The notes: a model not told the origin generated them from the letters alone. A DNA stretch of 49,094 nt from Pseudogulbenkiania sp. (GCA_018260425.1 JAGLBD010000024.1:1-49094), one strand, 5' to 3'; shown: positions 21,628-30,535, numbered from the stretch's first letter. Translations and numbers: made by a program.

Positions 21628-22374
21628 ATGAAACGTAATGATCTTCTACACTGGATGGATACCTTGCTGGAACCGGAGCGGTTTCGCGACTACGCACCGA
21701 ACGGTCTGCAGGTCGAAGGACGCGATACTATCCGGCGGGTGGTGACCGGGGTCACGGCCTCGCAGGCCTTGATCGATGAAGCGATCCGTCGCGATGCGGA
21801 TGCAATTCTGGTCCATCACGGTTATTTCTGGAAGGGCGAAGATGCCCGACTGATCGGTTTGAAGCAGCGCCGGCTCAAAAGCTTGTTGCTCAACGATATT
21901 AATTTGCTGGCCTATCATCTGCCGCTGGATGCTCATCCGGACGTCGGTAACAATGCGATGCTTGCCAGAGTGCTTGGCCTGTCGGAGCAAGGGCGGGCGA
22001 CGGAGATGGGCCTGCTGTGCCATGGTAAGTTGGAGCAAGCCCGTCCGGCTGGCGAGTGGTGTGCCACGATAGGAACGGTACTGCAACGCCCCCCGTTGCT
22101 GCTGGGTAATCCTGATAAACTGATCCGCAAGGTGGCTTGGTGCACCGGTGGTGCACAAGGGTATTTTGAGGAAGCGATACGTCTGGGCGTGGATGCCTTT
22201 ATCACCGGCGAGGCTTCGGAACAGAATCATCACATGGCATATGAATCGGATGTGGTGTTTATTTCAGCGGGTCATCATGCTACCGAACGCTATGGAATTC
22301 AGGCGCTGGGTACCCGGTTAGCTGATGAAACTGGCATTGATGTGCAGTTTGTCGAGGTTTTTAACCCGGTTTAA
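21628..22374 (+). CDS. Nif3-like dinuclear metal-centre protein (YbgI family)
   Basis: A 248-aa member of the NIF3/YbgI (DUF34) family, whose proteins form hexameric toroids with a two-metal site. Probable metal-binding segments are VHHGYFWKGE (about 66-75), YHLPLDAHPDVGNN (about 97-110) and the C-terminal AGHHATERYG. The start is set at ATG 21628 because AAGGAG lies 5 nt upstream; an ATG at 21613 precedes that site and is unlikely. The length matches E. coli YbgI. The biochemical role is not settled, with links proposed to GTP cyclohydrolase-like and metal-homeostasis functions. It lies directly before petABC. Confidence 0.85.
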   Translation: MKRNDLLHWMDTLLEPERFRDYAPNGLQVEGRDTIRRVVTGVTASQALIDEAIRRDADAILVHHGYFWKGEDARLIGLKQRRLKSLLLNDINLLAYHLPLDAHPDVGNNAMLARVLGLSEQGRATEMGLLCHGKLEQARPAGEWCATIGTVLQRPPLLLGNPDKLIRKVAWCTGGAQGYFEEAIRLGVDAFITGEASEQNHHMAYESDVVFISAGHHATERYGIQALGTRLADETGIDVQFVEVFNPV

Positions 22375-22415
22375 GAGAAATTTTGCGTTTGCCATCAATT
22401 TGTTGGCATAAACGC

Positions 22416-22445
22416 TTTAAGTCCCTGCGGGTAATCGGGTAAAAT
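22416..22445 (+). promoter_or_regulatory. Candidate promoter of petABC
   Basis: TTTAAG (22416-22421), 18-bp spacer, TAAAAT (22440-22445), ending 43 bp before petA. The -35 is weak. The sequence CGGGTAAAATTGCA around the -10 recurs upstream of the SPOR-protein gene. Confidence 0.35.
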
Positions 22446-22488
22446 TGCAAAGTTTAGGGTTCGGTTTCCACGATTGAGGATGACTGTA

Positions 22489-23073
22489 ATGAGTGAACAA
22501 CAAGTCGATACGGGGCGCCGTCGCTTTCTGACGGTCGCAACCAGCGCTGTTGGTGGAGTAGCCGCTGCCGGTGTGGCAGCGCCATTTTTGATGAGCTTTT
22601 TTCCATCCGAGCGAGCCAAGGCCGCCGGGGCCCCGGTTGAAGTAGAAATTCATAAGATGGAACCGGGACAGAAGATCAACGTCGAATGGCGTGGCAAGCC
22701 GGTATGGTTGCTGAACCGCACCGACGAACAGGTGAAAAACCTGGCCAAGCTCGCACCCGCGCTGGCTGATCCGGAATCCGATATGGACCAGCAACCGGCT
22801 TACTGCAAGAACGCAACCCGTTCCATCAAGCCGAATCTGCTGGTTGCTGTGGGGATCTGTACACACCTGGGCTGTTCTCCGACCTATCGCCCCGACCTTG
22901 CTCCGGCCGACCTCGGCCCCGAGTGGGTGGGCGGGTTCTACTGCCCCTGTCACGGCTCCAAGTTCGATCTGGCCGCCCGCGTCTACAAAGGCGTTCCGGC
23001 TCCGAAGAACCTGGAGATCCCCCCGCACAAGTATCTGTCCGATACCCGCCTCCTGATTGGCGAAGACAAATAA
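22489..23073 (+). CDS. petA: Ubiquinol--cytochrome c reductase, Rieske iron-sulfur subunit
   Basis: A 194-aa Rieske protein of the bc1 complex (complex III). A twin-arginine signal-anchor (TGRRRFLTVATSAVGGVAAAG, about 6-26) inserts it by the Tat path and stays as the membrane anchor. The [2Fe-2S] ligands are C124 and H126 (CTHLGC) and C152 and H155 (CPCHGS); C129 and C154 should form the stabilising disulfide. AGGA lies 8 nt before ATG 22489. An in-frame ATG 12 bp upstream overlaps that site and is rejected. It is the first gene of petABC. Confidence 0.96.
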   Translation: MSEQQVDTGRRRFLTVATSAVGGVAAAGVAAPFLMSFFPSERAKAAGAPVEVEIHKMEPGQKINVEWRGKPVWLLNRTDEQVKNLAKLAPALADPESDMDQQPAYCKNATRSIKPNLLVAVGICTHLGCSPTYRPDLAPADLGPEWVGGFYCPCHGSKFDLAARVYKGVPAPKNLEIPPHKYLSDTRLLIGEDK

Positions 23074-23087
23074 GCTGAGGGCGCAAA

Positions 23088-24431
23088 ATGAGCAAAGGAC
23101 GAAGCCTGCTTAACTGGATCGACGAGCGTTTCCCGCTGTCCTCCAGCCTTAAGTCGCACGTGACGGAGTATTACGCTCCGAAGAACTTTAACTTCTGGTA
23201 TTTCTTCGGTTCGCTGGCTCTGCTGGTACTGGTGATGCAGATTGTCACCGGTATCTTTCTGACCATGAACTACAAACCGGATGCCTCGCTGTTGCCGGGC
23301 TCCAATGTTTCGGTGGCATTTGCTTCCGTCGAATACATCATGCGTGATGTCGGCGGTGGCTGGATCATCCGTTACATGCACTCTACCGGTGCATCGATGT
23401 TCTTCGTCGTTGTGTATCTGCACATGTTCCGTGGCCTGATCTACGGTTCCTACAAACAGCCGCGCGAGCTGGTGTGGATTTTCGGTATGCTGATTTTCCT
23501 GTGCCTGATGGCCGAAGCCTTCCTGGGCTATCTGCTGCCTTGGGGCCAGATGTCCTTCTGGGGCGCCCAGGTGATCGTGAACCTGTTCAGCTCGATCCCG
23601 GTGATCGGTCCTGACCTGTCCGTGTTCATCCGTGGTGACTTCGTGGTGTCCGATGCGACCCTGAACCGCTTCTTTGCCCTGCACGTGATTGCCGTACCGC
23701 TGGTCCTGCTGGGCCTGGTGGTAGCGCATCTGGTGGCGCTGCACGAAGTGGGCTCAAACAACCCGGATGGCGTCGAGATCAAGAAGAACAAAGATCCGGT
23801 AACGCATCTGCCCAAAGACGGCATTCCGTTCCACCCCTACTACACCGTCAAGGATGTACTGGGTGTGGCGGTGTTCCTGATCGTGTTCTCGCTGATCGTG
23901 TTCTTCCTGCCGGATATGGGGGGTTACTTCCTTGAAGCCAACAACTTCATCCCGGCCGACCCGTTGAAGACGCCGCCGCACATTGCTCCGGTTTGGTACT
24001 TCACCCCGTTCTACGCCATCCTCCGTGCCGTGCCGTCGTTTGCCGGTACCCAGGTCTGGGGTGTGTTGGCGATGGGGGCTGCCGTGGTGGTGATTGCCTT
24101 CCTGCCGTGGCTGGACAGATCGCCGATCAAGTCGGTTCGCTATCGTGGTCCGAAGTTCAAGTTCATGCTGGTCCTGTTCATCATTGCCTTCATCGGTTTG
24201 GGCATGCTGGGCGCTTTGCCGACCACCAACGTTCGTACCATTGTGTCGCAGATTCTTTCGGTGGTTTATTTCGCCTTCTTCCTGGGGATGCCGTTCTATA
24301 CCAAGAACGACGTGGGCTCCGTACCGGTTCCTGACCGCGTTACCGAATCCACCACGAAGATGAAAATCAATTTCGCCATTATGGTGGCTCTGGTTGTTGC
24401 CGGTGCTTACCTGTTTGCGACGATTATTTGA
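23088..24431 (+). CDS. petB: Ubiquinol--cytochrome c reductase, cytochrome b subunit
   Basis: A 447-aa integral membrane cytochrome b that carries both haems and the quinol and quinone sites. Visible features are the N-terminal FNFWYFFGSLALLVLVMQIVTG helix, the haem-binding H pairs in RYMHSTGASMFFVVVYLHMFRG and FALHVIAVPLVLLGLVVAHLVALHEVG, the Qo segment LLPWGQMSFWGAQV, and the PEWY-like motif seen here as PVWYFTPFYAILRAVP. The C-terminal region contains the further helices of full-length bacterial cytochrome b. A GAGGG site precedes the ATG, 14 bp after petA. Length is a little above the mitochondrial type, as in other Neisseriales. Confidence 0.97.
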   Translation: MSKGRSLLNWIDERFPLSSSLKSHVTEYYAPKNFNFWYFFGSLALLVLVMQIVTGIFLTMNYKPDASLLPGSNVSVAFASVEYIMRDVGGGWIIRYMHSTGASMFFVVVYLHMFRGLIYGSYKQPRELVWIFGMLIFLCLMAEAFLGYLLPWGQMSFWGAQVIVNLFSSIPVIGPDLSVFIRGDFVVSDATLNRFFALHVIAVPLVLLGLVVAHLVALHEVGSNNPDGVEIKKNKDPVTHLPKDGIPFHPYYTVKDVLGVAVFLIVFSLIVFFLPDMGGYFLEANNFIPADPLKTPPHIAPVWYFTPFYAILRAVPSFAGTQVWGVLAMGAAVVVIAFLPWLDRSPIKSVRYRGPKFKFMLVLFIIAFIGLGMLGALPTTNVRTIVSQILSVVYFAFFLGMPFYTKNDVGSVPVPDRVTESTTKMKINFAIMVALVVAGAYLFATII

Positions 24432-24449
24432 TCGAACAGGATGACTGTC

Positions 24450-25208
24450 ATGAAAACACAAATTCGTCACCTGATCGCTGCATGTGCCATGGTATTGCCG
24501 CTGGCTTCCTTCGCCAACGAAGGTGGGCCGGCGCTCGATAAGGCTCCGATCAATATCCAGGATACCGAGTCGCTGCAGCGTGGTGCCCAGATTTTCACTA
24601 ACTACTGCCTGTCGTGTCACTCAGCGGTGTCGATGCGTTACAACCGCTTGATGGACATTGGCCTGACCGAACAGCAGATCAAGGACAACCTTCTGCCGGA
24701 TGGCGGGAAGATCGGTGATCAGATGAAGGTCAGCATGGCGGCCGGCGATGCGAAAGCCTGGTTGGGCGCTCCGCCGCCTGACCTGTCTGTCGTGGCGCGT
24801 TCGCGCGGTGCCGATTGGCTCTATACCTATCTGCGTGGCTTCTACCGCGACGACACCCGTCCGACCGGCTGGAACAACCTGGTATTCGACAAGGTCGGCA
24901 TGCCGCACGTGTTCTGGCAATGGCAGGGTGATCAGGTACTGGAAACCGTGAAAGGCGCCCATGGCGAGGAAGAGCATGTCCTGAAGCTCGTCAAGGCCGG
25001 TACGCTGACCAAGCTGGAAAACGGCAAGGCCTCGACGGTCGAATACGATCGCCGTATGGCTGACCTGACCAACTACCTGGTGTTCATGGGTGAACCAGCT
25101 CAAGTCAAACGCAACCAGATTGGCTATGTAGTCCTGATGTTCTTGGGTCTGCTGCTCTTGCCTTTGGCGTATTTCCTGAAGAAAGAGTACTGGAAAGACA
25201 TCCACTAA
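24450..25208 (+). CDS. petC: Ubiquinol--cytochrome c reductase, cytochrome c1 subunit
   Basis: A 252-aa cytochrome c1. A cleavable signal (MKTQIRHLIAACAMVLPLASFA) is followed by the haem-binding CLSCH (C53, C56, H57); the axial Met is probably in FDKVGMPHVFWQW. A C-terminal helix VVLMFLGLLLLPLAYFLKKEYW anchors it in the membrane. The start is ATG 24450, with AGGA 8 nt upstream. An in-frame ATG three codons earlier overlaps that site. The 11 bases before the start match those before petA. The operon ends in a terminator 24 bp downstream. Confidence 0.96.
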   Translation: MKTQIRHLIAACAMVLPLASFANEGGPALDKAPINIQDTESLQRGAQIFTNYCLSCHSAVSMRYNRLMDIGLTEQQIKDNLLPDGGKIGDQMKVSMAAGDAKAWLGAPPPDLSVVARSRGADWLYTYLRGFYRDDTRPTGWNNLVFDKVGMPHVFWQWQGDQVLETVKGAHGEEEHVLKLVKAGTLTKLENGKASTVEYDRRMADLTNYLVFMGEPAQVKRNQIGYVVLMFLGLLLLPLAYFLKKEYWKDIH

Positions 25209-25232
25209 CCAGTTGTGTTGGTTGAGTTCGAG

Positions 25233-25259
25233 AAAGACGGAAGAAATTCCGTCTTTTTT
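25233..25259 (+). terminator. Intrinsic terminator of petABC
   Basis: AAAGACGGAA / TTCCGTCTTT stem with GAAA tetraloop and a T run. Confidence 0.92.
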
Positions 25260-25270
25260 CTTTTGAATCA

Positions 25271-25298
25271 TTGACTTACCGTCTTTTTCTGGTAATGG
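25271..25298 (+). promoter_or_regulatory. Candidate promoter of sspAB
   Basis: TTGACT (25271-25276), 16-bp spacer, TAATGG (25293-25298). An alternative extended -10, TGC followed by TAGAAT (25314-25319), lies closer to the gene but lacks a good -35. Confidence 0.4.
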
Positions 25299-25363
25299 GC
25301 ACCGTGACAGTGCTAGAATCGATACATTTGATCAACCCGTCAGTCAAGGATTCGCGTACTGCC

Positions 25364-25966
25364 ATGATGACCCTTTACTCCGGAATTACCTGCCCTTTCA
25401 GCCATCGCTGCCGCATCGTCCTGTTTGAAAAGGGCATGGATTTCGAGATTATCGACGTAGATATTCACAACAAGCCTGAAGACCTCGCCGTAATGAACCC
25501 GTATAACGAGGTTCCGGTATTGGTCGAGCGCGACCTGATTCTGCATGAATCCAACATCATCAACGAGTATATCGACGAACGCTTCCCGCACCCGCAACTG
25601 ATGCCGGCTGATCCGGTCATGCGTGCCCGGGCCCGTTTGTTCCTGTTCCGTTTCGAAAGCGAACTGTTCCATTTCGTCAAAGTACTGGAATCCAATCCGA
25701 GCGCCAAGGATGCTGCCAAGGCACGCGAAGCGATCCGGGATGGCCTGACCATGATCGCACCGGTGTTCTCCAAGCAGAAGTTCATGCTGGGTGACGAGTT
25801 CTCCATGATCGACGTGGCCATTGCGCCGCTGATGTGGCGTCTCGAGCACTACAACATTGATCTGGGCAAGAACTCGGCGCCGATCCTCAAATACGCAGAA
25901 CGGATTTTCCAACGCCAGTCGTTCATTGACTCGTTGACTCCGTCTGAAAAGGCGATGCGCAAATAA
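25364..25966 (+). CDS. sspA: Stringent starvation protein A (GST-fold RNA polymerase-associated factor)
   Basis: A 200-aa protein with an N-terminal thioredoxin-like glutathione-S-transferase domain (MMTLYSGITCPFSHRCRIVLFEKGMDFEI, NEVPVLVERDLILHESNIINEYIDE) and an all-helical C-terminal domain. In E. coli SspA binds RNA polymerase and affects stress and stationary-phase transcription; it is not an active GST. I take ATG 25364, which gives the normal length; the open frame extends 31 codons upstream through the promoter region. It lies 11 bp before sspB, the usual operon. Confidence 0.93.
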   Translation: MMTLYSGITCPFSHRCRIVLFEKGMDFEIIDVDIHNKPEDLAVMNPYNEVPVLVERDLILHESNIINEYIDERFPHPQLMPADPVMRARARLFLFRFESELFHFVKVLESNPSAKDAAKAREAIRDGLTMIAPVFSKQKFMLGDEFSMIDVAIAPLMWRLEHYNIDLGKNSAPILKYAERIFQRQSFIDSLTPSEKAMRK

Positions 25967-25977
25967 GGAGACGCTCC

Positions 25978-26415
25978 ATGTCGAGCTCTACCAAGCCGTA
26001 CATGATCCGCGCCTTGCATGAATGGTGCATGGACAGCGGCTATACGCCTTATATCGTGGTATGGGTGTCTGACAACACCGAAGTACCGCGCGAGTATGTG
26101 CAGAAAAACGAGATTGTCCTCAATGTGAGCTATCAAGCCACCAAGGACTTGCAGATCACCAATGAGGCGATCAGTTTTTCCGCCCGGTTCGGAGGTGTTA
26201 GCCGATCGGTGTATGTGCCGGTGGGCAATGTGATGTCGATTTTCGCCAGAGAAACAGGAGAGGGTATGGGCTTCGATGTCGAGCCGGCTCCCGAGTCGCT
26301 GCGCGAAGTGACGCCACTGACCCCGGTTCAGGGCAGTTCAACGCCGGTCAGTACCGGTGACGAACCTGCTCCGGTACGTCCTTCCGGCAAACCGTCCTTG
26401 CGCATCGTGAAGTAA
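25978..26415 (+). CDS. sspB: ClpXP protease specificity-enhancing factor SspB
   Basis: A 145-aa adaptor that delivers ssrA-tagged proteins to ClpXP. The folded N-terminal domain (about 1-105: KPYMIRALHEWCMDSGYTPYIVVWV, VSYQATKDLQI, FSARFGGVSRSVYVPVGNVMSIFARE) binds the tag. A flexible linker rich in Pro, Ser and Thr follows. The last residues, RPSGKPSLRIVK, match the ClpX-binding tail of E. coli SspB (RPALRVVK form). AAGGAGA precedes ATG. It shares a transcript with sspA. Confidence 0.95.
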   Translation: MSSSTKPYMIRALHEWCMDSGYTPYIVVWVSDNTEVPREYVQKNEIVLNVSYQATKDLQITNEAISFSARFGGVSRSVYVPVGNVMSIFARETGEGMGFDVEPAPESLREVTPLTPVQGSSTPVSTGDEPAPVRPSGKPSLRIVK

Positions 26416-26438
26416 GCCTCGCCGTCGTCACCCGACAC

Positions 26439-26470
26439 AATGGAAGCCCTACACCGGCTTCCATTTTTTT
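26439..26470 (+). terminator. Intrinsic terminator of sspAB
   Basis: AATGGAAGCC / GGCTTCCATT stem, 7-nt loop, then a run of T to 26470. Confidence 0.92.
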
Positions 26471-26473
26471 ATG

Positions 26474-26500
26474 GAAAAAAAATGGGCGCCGAAGCGCCCC
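26474..26500 (-). terminator. Intrinsic terminator of glnK-amt
   Basis: On the minus strand GGGCGC-TTCG-GCGCCC is followed by A and eight T. It stands back to back with the sspAB terminator, so each convergent operon has its own. Confidence 0.9.
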
Positions 26501-26529
26501 AAAGTCCCTTACCACATTCTTTTTCTGTG

Positions 26530-27843
26530 TTATTCCACACGTTCTCCGTGCAGAACCACATCAAGACCTTCGCGTTCTTCATCTTCCGCAACACGCAGGC
26601 CAATGATGATATCGACCAGCTTGAGCAAGACAAAGGTAACGATCGCGCAGTACACCACGGTGACGCCGACGCCCAGTGCCTGCGTCGCCAGGCTGCCTTC
26701 GGCACCACCGATGCTCTTGACCGCGAAAACACCCGTCAGCAAGGCGCCAAGGATCCCGCCGATGCCATGCACGCCAAAGGCGTCGAGCGAATCGTCGTAG
26801 CCCAGCAGGTGTTTCAGGCCGGTCGCACCCCAGAAGCACACCACGCCAGCCAGCAGGCCGATGACCAGGGCACCTTTGATATCCACAAAACCGGCGGCCG
26901 GTGTGATGGCGACCAGCCCGGCGACCGCGCCAGACGCAATACCGAGCACCGAAGGTTTTTTCTTGGTGATCCATTCGGCGGCCATCCAGGCCAGAGCCGC
27001 CAGAGCGGTCGCGACCTGAGTGGTCACCATGGCCATACCGGCACGTCCATCGGCGGCGGCCGCAGAACCGGCATTGAAGCCGAACCAGCCGAACCAGAGC
27101 ATCGAGGCGCCGACCAGAGTGAGGATCAAATTGTGCGGCGGCATGGCTTCACGGCCAAACCCGATCCGTTTGCCCATCACCAGTGCACAGACCAGACCGG
27201 CAACCCCGGCGTTGATGTGCACTACGGTGCCACCGGCGAAGTCCAGCACGCCCTTGTCGCTCATCCAGCCGCCAGGACCCCATACCCAATGAGCGACCGG
27301 TACGTAAACCAGCATCGACCACAGCGCCATGAAGACCAGCATCGCGGAAAACTTCATCCGCTCGGCGAAGGCACCGGTAATCAGCGCCGGAGTGATGATC
27401 GCAAAGGTCATTTGGAACATCATGAACACCGACTCGGGAATGGTGCCGGCCAGCGGGTGTACGGTAAGTTTGCCGGTCTCCTTGATATAGTCCATGCCAT
27501 CCAGCATGAAGCGGTCAAGCGAACCCAGCCACGGCGAGCCGACAGTGAATGACAGGCTATAGCCCGCAACGACCCACAGCAGGGTCACCAGTGCCGTGAT
27601 GGCGAAACTTTGCATCAGAGTGGCAAGAATATTTTTCTTGCGCACCATGCCACCATAGAACAGGGCCAGACCGGGAATGGTCATGAACAGGACCAGTGCC
27701 GTGGAAACCAGCATCCAGGCGGTATCGCCGGAATTGATCACTTTGGCTTCGGCCAGCGCCGGTCCTGCCGGGCCATCGGCGAGGGCCGGGAGTGCAGCGG
27801 CACAACCGGCAAGCAGTGCAAACGACTTGTTGATCAGCTTCAT
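26530..27843 (-). CDS. amt: Ammonium transporter
   Basis: A 437-aa Amt/AmtB channel for ammonium uptake. A signal peptide (MKLINKSFALLAGCAAALPALA) precedes eleven predicted membrane helices. The first conserved pore His is in FAGGTVVHINAGVAGLV and the second in FGVHGIGGILGALLTG; GLALFYGGMVRKKN is the Amt signature near the N-terminus. ATG 27843 has AAAGGA 8 nt upstream; the frame extends 15 codons further but without a site. It is preceded by glnK with a 28-bp gap, the usual pair in which uridylylation-sensitive GlnK plugs the channel. Expression should follow the upstream sigma-54 promoter. Confidence 0.96.
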   Translation of the reverse strand: MKLINKSFALLAGCAAALPALADGPAGPALAEAKVINSGDTAWMLVSTALVLFMTIPGLALFYGGMVRKKNILATLMQSFAITALVTLLWVVAGYSLSFTVGSPWLGSLDRFMLDGMDYIKETGKLTVHPLAGTIPESVFMMFQMTFAIITPALITGAFAERMKFSAMLVFMALWSMLVYVPVAHWVWGPGGWMSDKGVLDFAGGTVVHINAGVAGLVCALVMGKRIGFGREAMPPHNLILTLVGASMLWFGWFGFNAGSAAAADGRAGMAMVTTQVATALAALAWMAAEWITKKKPSVLGIASGAVAGLVAITPAAGFVDIKGALVIGLLAGVVCFWGATGLKHLLGYDDSLDAFGVHGIGGILGALLTGVFAVKSIGGAEGSLATQALGVGVTVVYCAIVTFVLLKLVDIIIGLRVAEDEEREGLDVVLHGERVE

Positions 27844-27871
27844 CTCTAGTGTCCTTTGTTGTTTTAGTCGC

Positions 27872-28312
<441 letters not shown>

Positions 28313-28387
28313 TCAGCGGTGTTGTATGACGATTTATGGAGCGCACGTTCAGAAGTTGCCCCTTTTTGACGCGTTGGCAGAATGCCG

Positions 28388-28404
28388 TGCACAGAAATGG
28401 TGCT
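28388..28404. promoter_or_regulatory. NtrC-like enhancer site
   Basis: TGCACAGAAATGGTGCT fits the NtrC dyad TGCAC-N7-GGTGC style (17 bp). It sits about 105 bp upstream of the sigma-54 promoter, a normal enhancer distance. Only one good site is visible. Confidence 0.65.
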
Positions 28405-28421
28405 GCAGCGGGCGCTGCAGC
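28402..28421. repeat. Perfect 8-4-8 inverted repeat between glnK and ubiK
   Basis: GCTGCAGC - GGGC - GCTGCAGC. Each arm is itself palindromic, so either strand can pair. It abuts the NtrC-like site and lies near the ubiK promoter region; function unknown. Confidence 0.45.
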
Positions 28422-28480
28422 CTGTGGCGGATTTTGCTACACTCAAGCCGACTGACCTTACCCTCTGATAGGAGTGAACA

Positions 28481-28768
28481 ATGCTGAGCCAAAAGCTGTT
28501 TGATGAAATTTCGGCAAAAATCAGCGAAACCATCGCCGCGAGTCCTGCCAAGGATATCGAAAAGAACATGCGCGCCATGATGGCGGCCACGTTCGCGAAA
28601 ATGGATCTGGTCACCCGCGAAGAATTCGACGTGCAACAGGAAGTGCTGGCGCGTACCCGCGAGAAACTGGCGGGATTGGAAGAGCGCCTGGCTCGTGCCG
28701 AGTCGGCGTTGTTCCCCGACATGGCCGCCGAGCGCGCCGAAACCGAAACGACCCAGGGACACTCCTGA
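28481..28768 (+). CDS. ubiK: Ubiquinone biosynthesis accessory factor UbiK (YqiC/BMFP family)
   Basis: A 95-aa small protein with an N-terminal amphipathic helix (MLSQKLFDEISAKISETIA) and a C-terminal coiled coil (VTREEFDVQQEVLARTREKLAGLEERLARAE). This is the layout of UbiK/YqiC, which binds UbiJ and lipids and helps assemble the aerobic ubiquinone synthesis complex. A good AGGAG site precedes ATG. It is not next to other ubi genes here, but fits with the bc1 complex genes nearby. The tail ETETTQGHS is not conserved. Confidence 0.88.
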   Translation: MLSQKLFDEISAKISETIAASPAKDIEKNMRAMMAATFAKMDLVTREEFDVQQEVLARTREKLAGLEERLARAESALFPDMAAERAETETTQGHS

Positions 28769-28981
28769 GTCCTCGGCCATGCCGGATTGCCGTGGGCCCT
28801 TGACCGGGCCTGGCTTGGCTATCGGCTTCTTTTCGAGCAAAGGCCGTATTTAGCGGGTAAAATTGCATGCTGCTTGCCATGGCGCGTCGATGTCGCCGGC
28901 AGGCAAGCGCATAGATGACTACGACGCTGGAAACTTTTTCACGGCGGCGACAACAGACAGCAACACAGTGGATATTTATTG

Positions 28982-29707
28982 ATGGCTAATCGCGATTTGA
29001 AAAACGGTTCCCGAGCAACCGCTTCCCGCCGCCCGGCTCGCAAGGGCAGCAATGGAGGAGGGTTGTGGACCGGTCTGCTGCTTGGACTCATCATCGGGGT
29101 TGCCTCCATCGGCGGTGTCGTCTGGTATCTGAACAAGGGCAACTCTGCTTCTGCAGGCAAAACCACGCAGCAGGCCTCGGCTGCCGTGACGGAAACCGCT
29201 GCCGAACTGCTGGCTCCGGGAACCCATCTGACCAGCAAGGATGCATCGACTGCCGGTGGTGATGCTACACAGCCAGCCGCCCCGGCCACCAACCCGACGG
29301 CGGTTCCCGCTCCGGCAAAACATGCGGCTTCCGCCCCTCAAGGCAAAACAGCCGACAAGGATGGCCAGCGCTTCGATTTTTACAAGATATTGCCGGGCAA
29401 CGGAGACTCCGTACCGAATCATGACGTACCAGCCAAGTCGGCTCAGGAACAAAATGCCGCTCCGGCTGCCAAAGGAGTCTGGCTACAGTTGGGGGCCTTC
29501 CAGAATCAAGATGATGCCGATAATTTGAAGGCAAAACTTGCCATGGTGGGCGTCGAAGCAAAAATCCAGTCGGTCAACCTGGCTGGCAAGGGAATGGTGC
29601 ATCGTGTTCGCATCGGCCCCTTTGCCCGGCCGGAAGAAATGGATCGCATGCGCGCCCAGTTGAAGGCGGATGGCATTGCTGCAACTGTTGTCAAAATGGA
29701 TAACTGA
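28982..29707 (+). CDS. SPOR-domain cell-envelope protein (FtsN-like)
   Basis: A 241-aa type II membrane protein. A basic cytoplasmic N-terminus (RPARKGSNGGG) is followed by one membrane segment (about 27-50, LWTGLLLGLIIGVASIGGVVWYL), a long low-complexity Ala/Pro/Thr linker (about 55-160) and a C-terminal SPOR domain (about 165-241, GVWLQLGAFQNQDDADNLKAKL ... RVRIGPFARPEEMDRM). SPOR domains bind denuded peptidoglycan at division sites. The order resembles FtsN, but essential division function cannot be claimed. I use ATG 28982; the TTG just before it is an unlikely start. dsbA follows after 17 bp. Confidence 0.85.
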   Translation: MANRDLKNGSRATASRRPARKGSNGGGLWTGLLLGLIIGVASIGGVVWYLNKGNSASAGKTTQQASAAVTETAAELLAPGTHLTSKDASTAGGDATQPAAPATNPTAVPAPAKHAASAPQGKTADKDGQRFDFYKILPGNGDSVPNHDVPAKSAQEQNAAPAAKGVWLQLGAFQNQDDADNLKAKLAMVGVEAKIQSVNLAGKGMVHRVRIGPFARPEEMDRMRAQLKADGIAATVVKMDN

Positions 29708-29724
29708 ACCGGAGAGAGTTCCCA

Positions 29725-30342
29725 ATGAAAAAATGGTTTCTGCTGGCCCTGCTGATGTTTGCCGGTGCCGCCAATGCCCAGATCGAACTGGGTCGTGATT
29801 ATGATCACCTGCCGGTCGCTCAACCGGTCAGCAATGCCAAGAAAGTCGAGGTACTGGAGTTCTTTCAGTACGGATGTATTCACTGCATGCACCTCGAACC
29901 GGCTTTGGGCAACTGGCTCAAGAAGAAACCGGCCTATGTCGATTTCAAACGGGTTCATGTTGTTTGGCAAAAACCGATGGAAGGCATGGCGCGAGTTTAT
30001 GCGACCGAGCTGGCGACCGGGACCGAAGCGCGACTTCATGCGGATGTTTTTGATGCGGTGATGAACAAGCGTATCAATCTGGGTGAGGAAGCCACGTTGG
30101 CCAACTGGCTGAAAACCCGTCCCGGCATCAATGTTGCCCAGTTCATGCAGACCTACAAGTCGTTTGGCGTGAATGCCGAGGTGGCGCGCTGGTCGCAAGC
30201 TACCCGTGATTACGCCGTAGACGGGACTCCGATGATCGTGGTGGGGGGGAAATACGCCCTCAAAACCGTTGATGCGGACAAATTGCTGGCAAACCTCAAC
30301 GAACTGATTGCCCTGGTGAAGAAGGAACGTAATATTCGCTGA
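29725..30342 (+). CDS. dsbA: Thiol:disulfide interchange protein DsbA
   Basis: A 205-aa periplasmic oxidase that introduces disulfides. A signal peptide (MKKWFLLALLMFAGAANA) is followed by a thioredoxin fold with an inserted helical domain. The active site is C51-I-H-C54, close to the usual CPHC but with Ile at the second position, and the cis-Pro motif is DGTPMIVV. GGAGAG precedes ATG. It is probably co-transcribed with the SPOR-protein gene. The Ile variant might shift redox potential; this is inference. Confidence 0.94.
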   Translation: MKKWFLLALLMFAGAANAQIELGRDYDHLPVAQPVSNAKKVEVLEFFQYGCIHCMHLEPALGNWLKKKPAYVDFKRVHVVWQKPMEGMARVYATELATGTEARLHADVFDAVMNKRINLGEEATLANWLKTRPGINVAQFMQTYKSFGVNAEVARWSQATRDYAVDGTPMIVVGGKYALKTVDADKLLANLNELIALVKKERNIR

Positions 30343-30416
30343 GGGAGGGGGTGCGGCGCAGGTGACACACCTAAAACGGGCTTCTGCATTTTTTATCGAT
30401 AAAATGTCAGAAAAGC

Positions 30417-30445
30417 TTGACGAGTTAACAGGCTTGTAATAATAT
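30417..30445 (+). promoter_or_regulatory. Promoter of tRNA-fMet
   Basis: TTGACG (30417-30422), 17-bp spacer, TAATAT (30440-30445); the tRNA begins 13 bp downstream, so the 5' leader is only a few bases. Confidence 0.75.
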
Positions 30446-30458
30446 TCATCTCCTCAGA

Positions 30459-30535
<77 letters not shown>

